Shown one piece after another: positions 36,475-44,253 of a stretch of DNA of 58,630 nucleotides (positions are counted from its first letter, which is position 1; every line of letters starts with the position of its first letter). The notes below the pieces were generated by a model. It ran no database searches and had not been told where the DNA came from. It was given only the letters and a program-made list of their open reading frames with translations. Position numbers and translations under genes: made by a program. Source of the DNA: an uncultured Sphingomonas sp. (GTDB lineage Bacteria > Pseudomonadota > Alphaproteobacteria > Sphingomonadales > Sphingomonadaceae); contig NZ_CADCVZ010000010.1 of the NCBI RefSeq assembly GCF_902806265.1, positions 1-58,630 on the forward strand, given 5' to 3'.

Positions 36475-38829
36475 CTACTCGGCCGCCGGCGGCTGCTCGG
36501 GCTGCTCCGGCTGCTCGTTCGCGCCCGCAGCCTTGCGGCCCTTACCCTTGGGCTTCACGGCTTTAGGCGGCGCCGGCGCGATCTCGAACACGGGCGTGTT
36601 CTCCTTGATCCGCACCTTGACCTCGCCGCCGTTGACCAGCTTGCCGAACAACAGCTCCTCGGCCAGCGGCTGCTTGATCTTCTCCTGCACCAGCCGGCCC
36701 ATCGGACGCGCGCCATAGAGCTTGTCGTAGCCGCGAACGGTCAGCCACTCGCGGGCTTCTTCGTCGAGGTCGATGTGGACGTTGCGATCAGCCAGTTGCA
36801 TTTCCAGCTGGAGGATGAACTTGTCCACGACCCGCGAAACCACCGCCGGCGGCAGGTAGCCGAACGGCACCACCGCATCGAGGCGGTTGCGGAACTCGGG
36901 GGTGAACATCTTCTTGATCGCGTCTTCCTGCACGTCCTCGCGGCTCATGGCGCCAAAGCCGATGCTCTCCCGCGCCATGTCGGACGCGCCGGCGTTGGTG
37001 GTCATGATGAGTATGGTGTTGCGGAAATCGACCGTCTTGCCGTGGTGATCGGTCAGCTTGCCGTTGTCCATCACCTGCAGGAGGATGTTGAACAGGTCCG
37101 GATGCGCCTTCTCGATCTCGTCGAGCAGGAGCACCGAATGCGGCTGCTGATCGACCGCGTCGGTCAGGAGGCCGCCTTGGTCGTAGCCGACATAGCCCGG
37201 AGGCGCGCCGATCAGCCGGCTGACCGAGTGGCGTTCCATATATTCGGACATGTCGAACCGCTGCAGAGGGATGCCCATGATGGAGGCGAGCTGGCGCGCG
37301 ACCTCCGTCTTGCCTACGCCGGTCGGGCCCGAGAACAAGTAGTTGCCGATGGGCTTGTCGGGATCGCGCAGGCCCGCCCGGCTGAGCTTGATCGCCGAGG
37401 CAAGCTTCTCGATCGCCATCTCCTGACCGAAAACGACGCGCTTGAGATCGGACTCAAGGTTTTCGAGCACGCGCTTGTCGTCGGTCGACACGCTCTTGGG
37501 CGGAATGCGGGCCATGGTCGCGACCACGGCCTCGACCTCCTTGGTGGTGATGACCTTCTTGCGCTTGCCCGGCGGCACCAGCATCTGCATCGCGCCGACC
37601 TCGTCGATCACGTCGATCGCCTTGTCGGGCAGCTTGCGGTCATGGATGTAGCGGGCGGAAAGCTCCACCGCCGACTTGATGCTGTCGGGGGTGTAGCGGA
37701 CCCCATGGTGCTGCTCGAAGGACGAGCGCAGGCCACTGATGATCTTGATCGTGTCCTCAACCGTCGGCTCATTGACGTCGATCTTCTGGAAGCGCCGGAG
37801 CAGCGCCCGGTCCTTCTCGAAATGGTTGCGGAACTCCTTGTAGGTGGTCGAGCCGATGCAGCGGATCGAACCGCCGGACAGCGCGGGCTTCAGCAGGTTC
37901 GACGCGTCCATCGCCCCGCCACTGGTCGCGCCGGCGCCGATCACCGTATGAATCTCGTCGATGAACAAGATGGCATCGGGAAGCTTTTCAAGCTCGGACA
38001 CCACGCTCTTCAGCCGCTCCTCGAAATCGCCGCGGTAGCGGGTCCCGGCCAGCAGCGCGCCCATGTCGAGCGCGTAGATGACTGCGGGCCTGAGCACCTC
38101 GGGCACGTCGCCCTCGATGATCTTGCGGGCGAGCCCTTCGGCGATGGCGGTCTTGCCGACGCCCGGATCGCCCACGTAGAGCGGGTTGTTCTTGGACCGG
38201 CGGCAGAGGATCTGCACCGTGCGGTCGACCTCGGCCATGCGCCCGATCAGCGGGTCGACCTTGCCGTTCTTGGCCTTTTCGTTGAGGTCGACGCAGAATT
38301 GCTTGAGCGCCGATTCCTTCTTGTCGGCCCCCTTCTGCTGCTCCGGCTGCTCGGCGCCCGGAGCGGCGGCCTGCGGGGTCTCCGCGGTCTCGCCCTTGCC
38401 GACGCCGTGGCTGATGTAGGTCACCGCATCGAGGCGGCTCATGTCCTGCTGTTGCAGGAAGTAGACGGCGTAGCTCTCGCGCTCGGAGAAGAGCGCAACC
38501 AGCACGTTGGCGCCGGTGACCTCGTCGCGGCCCGAGGACTGGACGTGGAGGATGGCCCGCTGAACCACGCGCTGGAACCCGCTGGTCGGCGTCGGGTCGG
38601 TCCCGCTGTCGGCGACCAACGCGCCGAGCTCGCCGTCGAGATACTGCTTGACCGTGGCCTTGAGCTCGTCGCGGTTGACGCCGCAGGCGGTCATGACCTT
38701 GGACGCATGCCCGTCGTCGATCAGCGCCATCAGCAGGTGCTCAAGGGTCGCATATTCGTGGCGCCGCCGGCTCGCCTCGCCGAGAGCGTTGTGAAGGGTT
38801 TGTTCAAGTTCGCGGGCGAAACTCGGCAT
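36475..38829 (-). CDS. clpA: ATP-dependent Clp protease ATPase subunit ClpA
   Basis: A 784-residue AAA+ unfoldase with an N-terminal Clp repeat domain (MPSFARELEQTLHNALGEAS), first ATPase (GDPGVGKTAIAEG, FIDEIHTVIGAG), second ATPase (FSGPTGVGKTEVARQLA, LLDEIEKAHPD) and sensor-2 region RPMGRLVQEKIKQPLA. It feeds substrates to ClpP, helped by the adaptor ClpS. ClpS usually lies just upstream but is absent here. The C-terminal tail has a Lys-rich stretch then EQPEQPEQPP repeats. Start ATG 38829. Confidence 0.95.
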   Translation of the reverse strand: MPSFARELEQTLHNALGEASRRRHEYATLEHLLMALIDDGHASKVMTACGVNRDELKATVKQYLDGELGALVADSGTDPTPTSGFQRVVQRAILHVQSSGRDEVTGANVLVALFSERESYAVYFLQQQDMSRLDAVTYISHGVGKGETAETPQAAAPGAEQPEQQKGADKKESALKQFCVDLNEKAKNGKVDPLIGRMAEVDRTVQILCRRSKNNPLYVGDPGVGKTAIAEGLARKIIEGDVPEVLRPAVIYALDMGALLAGTRYRGDFEERLKSVVSELEKLPDAILFIDEIHTVIGAGATSGGAMDASNLLKPALSGGSIRCIGSTTYKEFRNHFEKDRALLRRFQKIDVNEPTVEDTIKIISGLRSSFEQHHGVRYTPDSIKSAVELSARYIHDRKLPDKAIDVIDEVGAMQMLVPPGKRKKVITTKEVEAVVATMARIPPKSVSTDDKRVLENLESDLKRVVFGQEMAIEKLASAIKLSRAGLRDPDKPIGNYLFSGPTGVGKTEVARQLASIMGIPLQRFDMSEYMERHSVSRLIGAPPGYVGYDQGGLLTDAVDQQPHSVLLLDEIEKAHPDLFNILLQVMDNGKLTDHHGKTVDFRNTILIMTTNAGASDMARESIGFGAMSREDVQEDAIKKMFTPEFRNRLDAVVPFGYLPPAVVSRVVDKFILQLEMQLADRNVHIDLDEEAREWLTVRGYDKLYGARPMGRLVQEKIKQPLAEELLFGKLVNGGEVKVRIKENTPVFEIAPAPPKAVKPKGKGRKAAGANEQPEQPEQPPAAE

Positions 38830-38934
38830 TACTGGCTCCTCAGCCGAAAGGCGGTAGGCCCTCCGGACTTATGGCATATGTCGTAAGAGGTTGAAGCCCG
38901 CGCAAGGGCTGCGAAGAAGGCTCCGGCCCGGACC

Positions 38935-39132
38935 TTAGCGCTTGAACAGCGCATCGGCCACGGACCGGTGCCTGGCGGCTTCGGCCATGTGGGTGCGGGT
39001 GCGCTCGATCTCCGCGCCAAGCGCTTCGATGCGGGCATCCAGCTCGTCCTGCGACAACGGGCCAAGGTCCTGCTTGGCGAGCAGCGCCAGCGGGTCGTCG
39101 GGTTTGGACGGGAACAGCTCGTCGAAGTCCAT
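38935..39132 (-). CDS. DUF1192 family small protein, 65 aa
   Basis: MDFDELFPSKPDDPLALLAKQDLGPLSQDELDARI followed by a helix (EALGAEIERTRTHMAEAARHR) and DALFKR matches the DUF1192 pattern, small helical proteins common in Alphaproteobacteria. It lies upstream of clpA on the same strand, with a 105-nt gap. Function unknown. ATG 39132 gives the usual N-terminus; the longer frame upstream is unlikely. Confidence 0.8.
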   Translation of the reverse strand: MDFDELFPSKPDDPLALLAKQDLGPLSQDELDARIEALGAEIERTRTHMAEAARHRSVADALFKR

Positions 39133-39179
39133 GGGCGGCAGCGTTGACCGGGGGCGGGGCGCTGTCAATAACACGCGGC

Positions 39180-40178
39180 ATGAGCGGAGACATACCAGCG
39201 ACGATGGTGGCGGTGGAGGCACAGCAGCCCGGCGGACCCGAGGTGCTGCTGCCGGTCGGGCGGCCGGTGCCTCGGCCAGGTGCGCGCGAGGTGCTGGTGC
39301 GGGTGGCCGCGGCGGGAGTTAACCGGCCGGACGTGCTGCAACGGCGAGGGGCCTATCCGCCGCCGCCCGGTGCACCCGACGTCCCGGGGCTGGAGATCGC
39401 GGGCGAGGTCGTGGCCGCAGGCGAGGGAGCGACCCACCTCGTCGGCCAACCGGTCTGTGCCCTGGTTGCCGGCGGCGGCTATGCCGAATATTGCGTCGCT
39501 CCGGCCGGAACCTGCCTGCCGGTGCCGCCCGGACTCACATTGCGAGAGGCCGCGGCCCTGCCTGAAACCCTGTTCACCGTATGGATCAACATGTTCGAGC
39601 GCGGCGGGGCGGCCGAGGGCGACTGGGTGCTGGTGCACGGCGGGACCAGCGGGATCGGCACCACCGCCGTCGCGCTCGGGCGGCTGTTCGGGCTCAAGAT
39701 TATCGTAACCTGCGGCACGGCAGAGAAGTGCGAGCGCGCCCGGGAGATCGGCGCGGCGGCGGCGATCAACTACCGGGCGAGCGATTTCGAGGTCGAAGTG
39801 GAGCAGCTGACCACCGGTCGCGGAGTTGCTGTGGTGCTGGACATGGTCGGCGGGGACTATCTGCCGCGCAACCTGCGCTGCCTGGCCGAGGGCGGGCGGC
39901 ACGTGTCCATCGCCACGCAAGGCGGCGCCAAGGCGGAACTCAACATCATGGAGGTGATGCGCCGCCGCCTGATCCTCACGGGGTCGACGCTGCGGCCGCG
40001 GCCTACCGAGTTCAAGACCGCCGTCGCCGAAGAGCTCCGCCGAACCGTCTGGCCCTTCGTCGAGAGCGGCCAGCTTCGCCCGGTAATGGATCGCACCTTC
40101 GCGCTGGCTGAAGCGTCCGCCGCCCACGCCCGGATGGAAGCGGGGGAGCATGTCGGCAAGATCGTGCTGGTGCCATGA
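39180..40178 (+). CDS. NAD(P)H:quinone oxidoreductase (zeta-crystallin / QOR family)
   Basis: A 332-residue medium-chain reductase without zinc ligands: NRPDVLQRRGAYPPPPGAPDVPGLEIAGEV, LVHGGTSGIGTTAVALGRLFG (Rossmann), and C-terminal ASAAHARMEAGEHVGKIVL are hallmarks of the PIG3/QOR family. It reduces quinones with NADPH. No strong ribosome-binding site precedes ATG 39180; MVAVEAQQP at 39204 is an alternative. Convergent with the RES toxin gene, with no gap between stops. Confidence 0.9.
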   Translation: MSGDIPATMVAVEAQQPGGPEVLLPVGRPVPRPGAREVLVRVAAAGVNRPDVLQRRGAYPPPPGAPDVPGLEIAGEVVAAGEGATHLVGQPVCALVAGGGYAEYCVAPAGTCLPVPPGLTLREAAALPETLFTVWINMFERGGAAEGDWVLVHGGTSGIGTTAVALGRLFGLKIIVTCGTAEKCERAREIGAAAAINYRASDFEVEVEQLTTGRGVAVVLDMVGGDYLPRNLRCLAEGGRHVSIATQGGAKAELNIMEVMRRRLILTGSTLRPRPTEFKTAVAEELRRTVWPFVESGQLRPVMDRTFALAEASAAHARMEAGEHVGKIVLVP

Positions 40179-40604
40179 TCAGCCGAACAGGCGCGGGTCC
40201 CAGCCATAGCGCGCATTGCGGATGAGCCGGATGCCCGCGGCATCGGCATGCGCAGGATTAATCAGGATGTTGTAGGCTTCCGGAGCGACCGCCGCCGGAA
40301 CCTGCGCCACTGCAGTTTCTCCGGCGCGGAGCCAAGCGTCTCCCCAGGCCCGGCTTTCAGCAATAGCAGGCAGCGCTCCGGCGAAGCTGCGCGTTTCGAG
40401 CTGATCGGGAGCTTGGATCTGCAACAGCTGATAAGGTGGCGGAAGCTCGGCTAGTTCGAACTGCACAAGCACCTCAAGCAGGGCGAGGGAGCTATGTTCC
40501 GCCGTGTAGATAACGTGGATGCCACCGCTGTTCCACCGGCCCGGATACAGGTAGCCACCATAGCCATCCAGCTCCAGATGCTCGGAGATGCGCCATAGAT
40601 GCAC
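40179..40604 (-). CDS. RES-domain toxin
   Basis: A 141-residue RES-domain protein starting MHLWRISEHLELDGYGGYLYPGRWN, with the TAEHSSLALLEVLVQFE core that carries the family Ser and Glu. RES toxins degrade NAD+ and arrest growth. GTG 40604 directly follows the antitoxin stop (TGAGTG), the coupled order normal for Xre-RES modules. The Arg/Glu/Ser set needed for activity appears complete, so it is likely functional. Confidence 0.88.
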   Translation of the reverse strand: MHLWRISEHLELDGYGGYLYPGRWNSGGIHVIYTAEHSSLALLEVLVQFELAELPPPYQLLQIQAPDQLETRSFAGALPAIAESRAWGDAWLRAGETAVAQVPAAVAPEAYNILINPAHADAAGIRLIRNARYGWDPRLFG

Positions 40605-41012
40605 TCAGGCGAGCATCCCGTGCGCCGCTCGATGGAAGAAGTTCTCGACTTCATCGGAGCCGACGCTGGTTCGAATGAGGTCTAGCGGAGCTGCGCCGCC
40701 AAAGGCCCGCTTGGGTGCGGAAAGCCAATCCACGGCCTTCTGCCGGTCGCCGAACGTATGGCTTGCAAGGTCCAGAACGCGCACCAACCGGGCGAGCCGG
40801 TCGCTTTCCTCAACCGTCAGGCGCTCCCCGTCCCGCAGCCGGCGTTCCAGCGTTCGCCTGGGTGCGATCACTCGAGTCAGGTGGTGCAAGCCAACCGTGC
40901 CATCGGACATTAGGGCCCGGAGCATCTTCACGGGGAGCCCCTGCTCGACCGCTTGGCGGCGGCGCATTTCGTCCGTGCGAGGAAGATCGTCGACCTGGAG
41001 CTGCGTTGCCAT
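40605..41012 (-). CDS. Antitoxin of Xre/MbcA/ParS type (DUF2384)
   Basis: A 135-residue protein: a helix-turn-helix-like N-terminal part (VKMLRALMSDGTVGLHHLTRVIAPRRTLERRLRDGERLT) and the C-terminal toxin-binding domain (ASHTFGDRQKAVDWLSAPKRAFGGAAPLDLI). It would neutralise the RES toxin and repress the operon. I start at ATG 41012 (MATQLQVDD); it lies inside a TTGCCA/TGGCAA palindrome that likely acts as operator. Confidence 0.88.
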   Translation of the reverse strand: MATQLQVDDLPRTDEMRRRQAVEQGLPVKMLRALMSDGTVGLHHLTRVIAPRRTLERRLRDGERLTVEESDRLARLVRVLDLASHTFGDRQKAVDWLSAPKRAFGGAAPLDLIRTSVGSDEVENFFHRAAHGMLA

Positions 41013-41040
41013 TTGGCAAACATAGCACCGCCAATTGCCA
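41006..41040 (-). promoter_or_regulatory. Operator-like repeats at the toxin-antitoxin promoter
   Basis: TTGCCA (41006-41011) and TGGCAA (41014-41019) form an inverted repeat covering the antitoxin start codon. TTGCCA recurs at 41035-41040, 29 bp away, about three helical turns. This fits cooperative antitoxin binding and autorepression. Confidence 0.5.
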
Positions 41041-41093
41041 AGTTCCAGAGCAACGTGCAGCCTTGCCCTGCGCGGCACTCGGGCGTAAGCGCT

Positions 41094-41131
41094 CGGCCAT
41101 ACCGGCCGCTCCGCGAGGGGCGGCCCTTTTC
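41094..41131 (+). promoter_or_regulatory. Attenuator-like leader of the DUF1013 gene
   Basis: GGCCGCTCC (41104-41112) and GGGGCGGCC (41117-41125) form a GCGA-loop hairpin followed by CTTTTC, an intrinsic-terminator shape on the plus strand only 20 nt before the start codon. CGGCC (41094-41098) can instead pair with GGCCG (41104-41108), which would break the terminator. No other plus-strand gene ends here, so the two exclusive folds suggest attenuation. Confidence 0.5.
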
Positions 41132-41151
41132 ATGTCTGGAGATCTTGCCGC

Positions 41152-41844
41152 ATGGCCCAGCCGCTCATGCCCCACGCGACCGCTGCCTGGCTGGTCGACA
41201 ACACGTCCCTCAGTTTCGAGCAGATTGCCGAGTTCTGCGGTCTCCACCTCCTGGAAGTGCAGGCGATCGCCGACGACACCGCAGCGACCAAGCTGACCGG
41301 CCGCGATCCGATCCGCTCGGGCGAGCTCACCCATGAGGAGATCGAGCGCGGCCAAGCTGACGAGAACTACCGGCTCCGCATGCACAAGGAGCCGGACGCG
41401 GTCACCCGCACCAAGGGACCGCGCTACACGCCGGTCAGCAAGCGGCAGGACAAGCCGGACGGCATCGCCTGGATCATCCGCAACCACCCGGAGGTCACCG
41501 ACGGCGCCATCGGCAAGCTGATCGGGACGACCCGCACGACCATCGCCGCGATCCGCGACCGCAGCCACTGGAACATGGCCAACATCCAGCCCAAGGACCC
41601 GGTGACGCTGGGCCTCACCAGCCAGCGCGAACTCGACGCGGCGGTGGCCAAGGCGCAAAAGGCCGCCGGCATGGAAGCGCGCACCGATACGCGGCTGGAG
41701 GGCGACCGGGCGGCGCTGATCGAGCAGCTCCGGACCGAGCGCGAGCAGCATGTGCGCGATGCCGAGATCGCGGCCGACGAGGCGGAGCATGGCCGCCCCG
41801 ACGAGATCGTCCCCGGCATCCGCGACCCGTTCAAGCGCGCTTGA
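41152..41844 (+). CDS. DUF1013 family protein (putative cell-cycle transcription regulator)
   Basis: A 230-residue protein matching the alphaproteobacterial DUF1013 family: MAQPLMPHATAAWLVDNTSLSFEQIAEFCGLH, LEVQAIADD, PDGIAWIIRNHPEVTDGAIGKLIGTTRTTI and ANIQPKDPVTLGLTSQ. It contains helix-turn-helix-like segments and a coiled-coil C-terminus. A DUF1013 member in Caulobacter (TrcR) has, to my recollection, been linked to RNA polymerase and cell-cycle transcription; transfer here is inference. GGAG lies 10 nt upstream. Confidence 0.82.
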   Translation: MAQPLMPHATAAWLVDNTSLSFEQIAEFCGLHLLEVQAIADDTAATKLTGRDPIRSGELTHEEIERGQADENYRLRMHKEPDAVTRTKGPRYTPVSKRQDKPDGIAWIIRNHPEVTDGAIGKLIGTTRTTIAAIRDRSHWNMANIQPKDPVTLGLTSQRELDAAVAKAQKAAGMEARTDTRLEGDRAALIEQLRTEREQHVRDAEIAADEAEHGRPDEIVPGIRDPFKRA

Positions 41845-41876
41845 TTCAAGCGGGCGCTTCGGCCACCCCAAACGAC

Positions 41877-42122
41877 ATGGACCGGCCCTCCGAACCTGGC
41901 GAGTTGAGCTTCGAGGCGGCGCTGGCGCGGCTGGAGGAGATCGTCCGGCTGCTGGAGCGGGGCGAGGCGCCGCTCGACCAGTCGATCGACCTCTACCAGG
42001 AAGGCGATCGGCTGAAGCGGCTGTGCGAGGAACGGCTGCGCTCGGCGCAGGTGCGGATCGACGCGATCGCGCTGGGGCCCGACGGACAATTGCTCGGAAC
42101 CGTGCCCTTTGACGGTAGCTGA
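41877..42122 (+). CDS. xseB: Exodeoxyribonuclease VII small subunit
   Basis: The small subunit of ExoVII, 81 residues: ELSFEAALARLEEIVRLLERGEAPLDQSIDLYQEGDRLKRLCEERLRSAQ is the family helix pair. It partners XseA in degrading single-stranded DNA; XseA is not in the window. I start at ATG 41877. The 3' end overlaps the ispA start by 14 nt, the usual xseB-ispA order in Proteobacteria. Confidence 0.93.
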   Translation: MDRPSEPGELSFEAALARLEEIVRLLERGEAPLDQSIDLYQEGDRLKRLCEERLRSAQVRIDAIALGPDGQLLGTVPFDGS

Positions 42123-43026
42123 CGCGACGCCCCGCTCCAGCGTGGACCTGCTGGCCGAGGCCCGGGCGGTCTCGGACGGCGTGGACCGGCTGTTCGAACG
42201 GCTGCTCGCCAGCCGCTGCGACGGCCGCGACCGGCTGTGCGAGGCGATGCGCCACGCGGCGATCGGCGGCGGCAAGCGGCTGCGGCCGCTGCTCACGGTG
42301 GCGGCATCCCGCCTGTTCGCGATCTACGAGGAGCGGGCGCTGCGGGCGGGAACGGCCGTGGAGGCGATCCACGTGTATAGCCTGATCCACGACGACCTCC
42401 CCTGCATGGATGACGACGACCTGCGCCGCGGCAAGCCCACGGTGCACAAGGCGTTCGGCGAAGCGGCGGCGGTGCTGGCCGGGGACTGCTTCCATGCACT
42501 CGCCTTTGAGATGCTGGCGGACTCGGAGACGCACGAGGACCCGTTCGTCCGCTCGGAGCTGGTGCTGGAGCTGGCCAAGGCGTCGGGCATGGATGGCATG
42601 GCGGGCGGGCAGATGATGGATTTGGCCGCCGAAGAGGAACAGCTAGACCTCCCCGCGATCACCAGGCTGCAGCAGCTCAAGACGGGTGCGCTGATCGAGT
42701 TTGCGGTAGAGGCAGCAGTGATCATGGCGAAGCTGCCGCCCGAAGGGAGGACGCCCTACCGCGGCTACGCCCGCAACGTCGGTTTGGCCTTTCAGATCGC
42801 CGACGACCTCATCGACCATGGCGGTGACGAGGCGGCGGCGGGCAAGCGGGTCGGCAAGGACGCGGCGGCGGGCAAGGCGACCTTCGTGTCGCTGCTCGGC
42901 GAGGAGCGCGCGCGGGCGCAGGCCGGGCTGCTTGTTGAGCAGGCGGTCGAGCACCTCCACGACCATGGCGAGGAGGCGGATCTCCTCCGCGCGATCGCCC
43001 GCTACGCGGTGGAGCGCGACCGGTGA
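42109..43026 (+). CDS. ispA: Polyprenyl synthetase, farnesyl diphosphate synthase type
   Basis: A 305-residue prenyltransferase condensing isopentenyl and allylic diphosphates. First aspartate-rich motif DDLPCMDDDD (Asp95-Asp104) and the second QIADDLIDHGGDE near residue 228; GGGKRLRPLL and MDGMAGGQMMD are typical of IspA. It supplies the C15 precursor for quinones, undecaprenol and carotenoids, and so for the retinal/carotenoid island 4 kb downstream. TTG 42109 is the likely start (overlapping xseB); GTG 42142 is an alternative. Its stop overlaps coaD (GTGA). Confidence 0.93.
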   Translation: MTVADATPRSSVDLLAEARAVSDGVDRLFERLLASRCDGRDRLCEAMRHAAIGGGKRLRPLLTVAASRLFAIYEERALRAGTAVEAIHVYSLIHDDLPCMDDDDLRRGKPTVHKAFGEAAAVLAGDCFHALAFEMLADSETHEDPFVRSELVLELAKASGMDGMAGGQMMDLAAEEEQLDLPAITRLQQLKTGALIEFAVEAAVIMAKLPPEGRTPYRGYARNVGLAFQIADDLIDHGGDEAAAGKRVGKDAAAGKATFVSLLGEERARAQAGLLVEQAVEHLHDHGEEADLLRAIARYAVERDR

Positions 43027-43508
43027 CGACACGCATCGGCGTTTACCCGGGCAGCTTCGATCCGCTCACCCTGGGGCACCTGGACATCGTGCGGCGAGGA
43101 GCGCGCTTCGTCGACCGGCTGGTGATCGGGGTCACCTCCAATCCGTCCAAGGAGCCGATGTTCACCGTCGCCGAGCGGCTGGAGATGGTGCGGCGCGAGA
43201 CCGCGGACCTGGGCAACGTCAGCGTGGTGGAGTTCGACTCCCTCCTGATGGACTTCGCCGAGCGCGAAGGGGCGACGCTGATCCTGCGCGGGCTGCGCGC
43301 GGTCGCCGACTTCGAGTATGAGTATCAGATGGCCGGCATGAACCAGCAGCTGAACGACCGAATCGAGACTGTCTTCCTGATGGCCGACGTCTCGCTGCAG
43401 CCGATTGCGTCAAGGCTGGTGAAAGAAATCGCCCGCTACGGGGGCGCCATCGACAAGTTCGTCACGCCAGCCGTCGCGGCCGACGTCGCCGCGAAGCTGG
43501 TTCGCTAG
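43023..43508 (+). CDS. coaD: Phosphopantetheine adenylyltransferase
   Basis: The fourth step of coenzyme A biosynthesis, 161 residues. The nucleotidylyltransferase motif PGSFDPLTLGHLDIV is intact, with RGLRAVADFEYEYQMAGMNQ and the C-terminal SLQPIASRLVKEIARYGG that binds ATP and phosphopantetheine. Start GTG 43023 overlaps the ispA stop. Part of a compact housekeeping run on the plus strand. Confidence 0.96.
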   Translation: MTTRIGVYPGSFDPLTLGHLDIVRRGARFVDRLVIGVTSNPSKEPMFTVAERLEMVRRETADLGNVSVVEFDSLLMDFAEREGATLILRGLRAVADFEYEYQMAGMNQQLNDRIETVFLMADVSLQPIASRLVKEIARYGGAIDKFVTPAVAADVAAKLVR

Positions 43509-43519
43509 AGGGATTTCGC

Positions 43520-44161
43520 ATGTTCACAGCTGCCTTTCTGAGCCTGGCGCTCGCCGTCGCGCAGCGGGCGCCGGCCGCCTCGACCGCTCTGCCCATCAAC
43601 GCTCCCGCCGACGTCGTCGCCGATCCCGGCAACCAATGGACGCTGGAGCTGTCCAACGGCGGCCGGGTCGTGGTGCAGCTGCGCCCGGATGCCGCGCCGC
43701 AGACGGTGCAGCGGATCAAGACGCTCACCAGCAGCGGCTTCTATAATGGGCTGGCCTTCCACCGGGTGATCCCCGGCTTCATGGCACAGGGCGGCGATCC
43801 CAAGAACGACGGCACGGGCGGCTCTCCGCTGCCCGACCTCAAGGCCGAGTTCACCACGCTGCCGCACCTCCGCGGCACCGTTTCTGCGGCGCGCGCGGAG
43901 AGCCCGGACAGCGCCAATAGCCAGTTCTACATCATGTTCGCGCCGCGCGCTTCGCTCGATAACAAATACACGGTATTCGGCCGGGTCATCCAGGGCATGA
44001 CCTTCGTCGACCAGATCGCGCAGGGCGAGCCGCCGGCGCAGCCGACGCGGATCGTGCGGGCCTCGCTCGGCTCGTCGAACCAGCCTGCACCCGAGGCGCA
44101 AGCGCCCGAGCCGGTGGCGCCGCCCACCGAGACTCAGCAGCCTCCTAAGCCGACGAACTAA
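43520..44161 (+). CDS. Periplasmic cyclophilin-type peptidyl-prolyl isomerase
   Basis: It starts MFTAAFLSLALAVAQRAPAAS, a Sec signal peptide. The cyclophilin fold shows FHRVIPGFMAQGGDP, TVSAARAESPDSANSQFYIMF and NKYTVFGRVIQGM. It helps fold exported proteins. The C-terminus has a Pro/Glu-rich tail (QAPEPVAPPTETQQPPKP) beyond the domain. 12 nt after coaD. Confidence 0.93.
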   Translation: MFTAAFLSLALAVAQRAPAASTALPINAPADVVADPGNQWTLELSNGGRVVVQLRPDAAPQTVQRIKTLTSSGFYNGLAFHRVIPGFMAQGGDPKNDGTGGSPLPDLKAEFTTLPHLRGTVSAARAESPDSANSQFYIMFAPRASLDNKYTVFGRVIQGMTFVDQIAQGEPPAQPTRIVRASLGSSNQPAPEAQAPEPVAPPTETQQPPKPTN

Positions 44162-44166
44162 GCATC

Positions 44167-44246
44167 CGTCATTGCGAGCACAGCGAAGCGATCCCGCTCA
44201 CTTCAAGGTACTGGATTGCTTAGTCGCTATGCTCCTCGCAATGACG
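44167..44246. repeat. Dispersed palindromic repeat (about 80 bp)
   Basis: CGTCATTGCGAG at the left end and CTCGCAATGACG at the right end are perfect inverted termini; inside, GCGAAGCGATCC and GGATTGCTTAGTCGC continue the imperfect palindrome. This is the CGTCATTGCGAG...CTCGCAATGACG element found many times in alphaproteobacterial genomes. It fills the gap between the cyclophilin and queA genes, and ends 7 nt before the queA start, so it becomes part of its leader. Confidence 0.8.
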
Positions 44247-44253
44247 AGAGACG

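Noticed and set aside
36775-38886. 703-residue plus-strand open frame
   Set aside because: Antisense shadow of clpA; composition is Ala/Val/His/Asp-rich with no motif, as expected from high-GC codon bias.
40810-42534. 574-residue minus-strand open frame
   Set aside because: Runs antisense through DUF1013, xseB and ispA and through the antitoxin promoter; no motifs.
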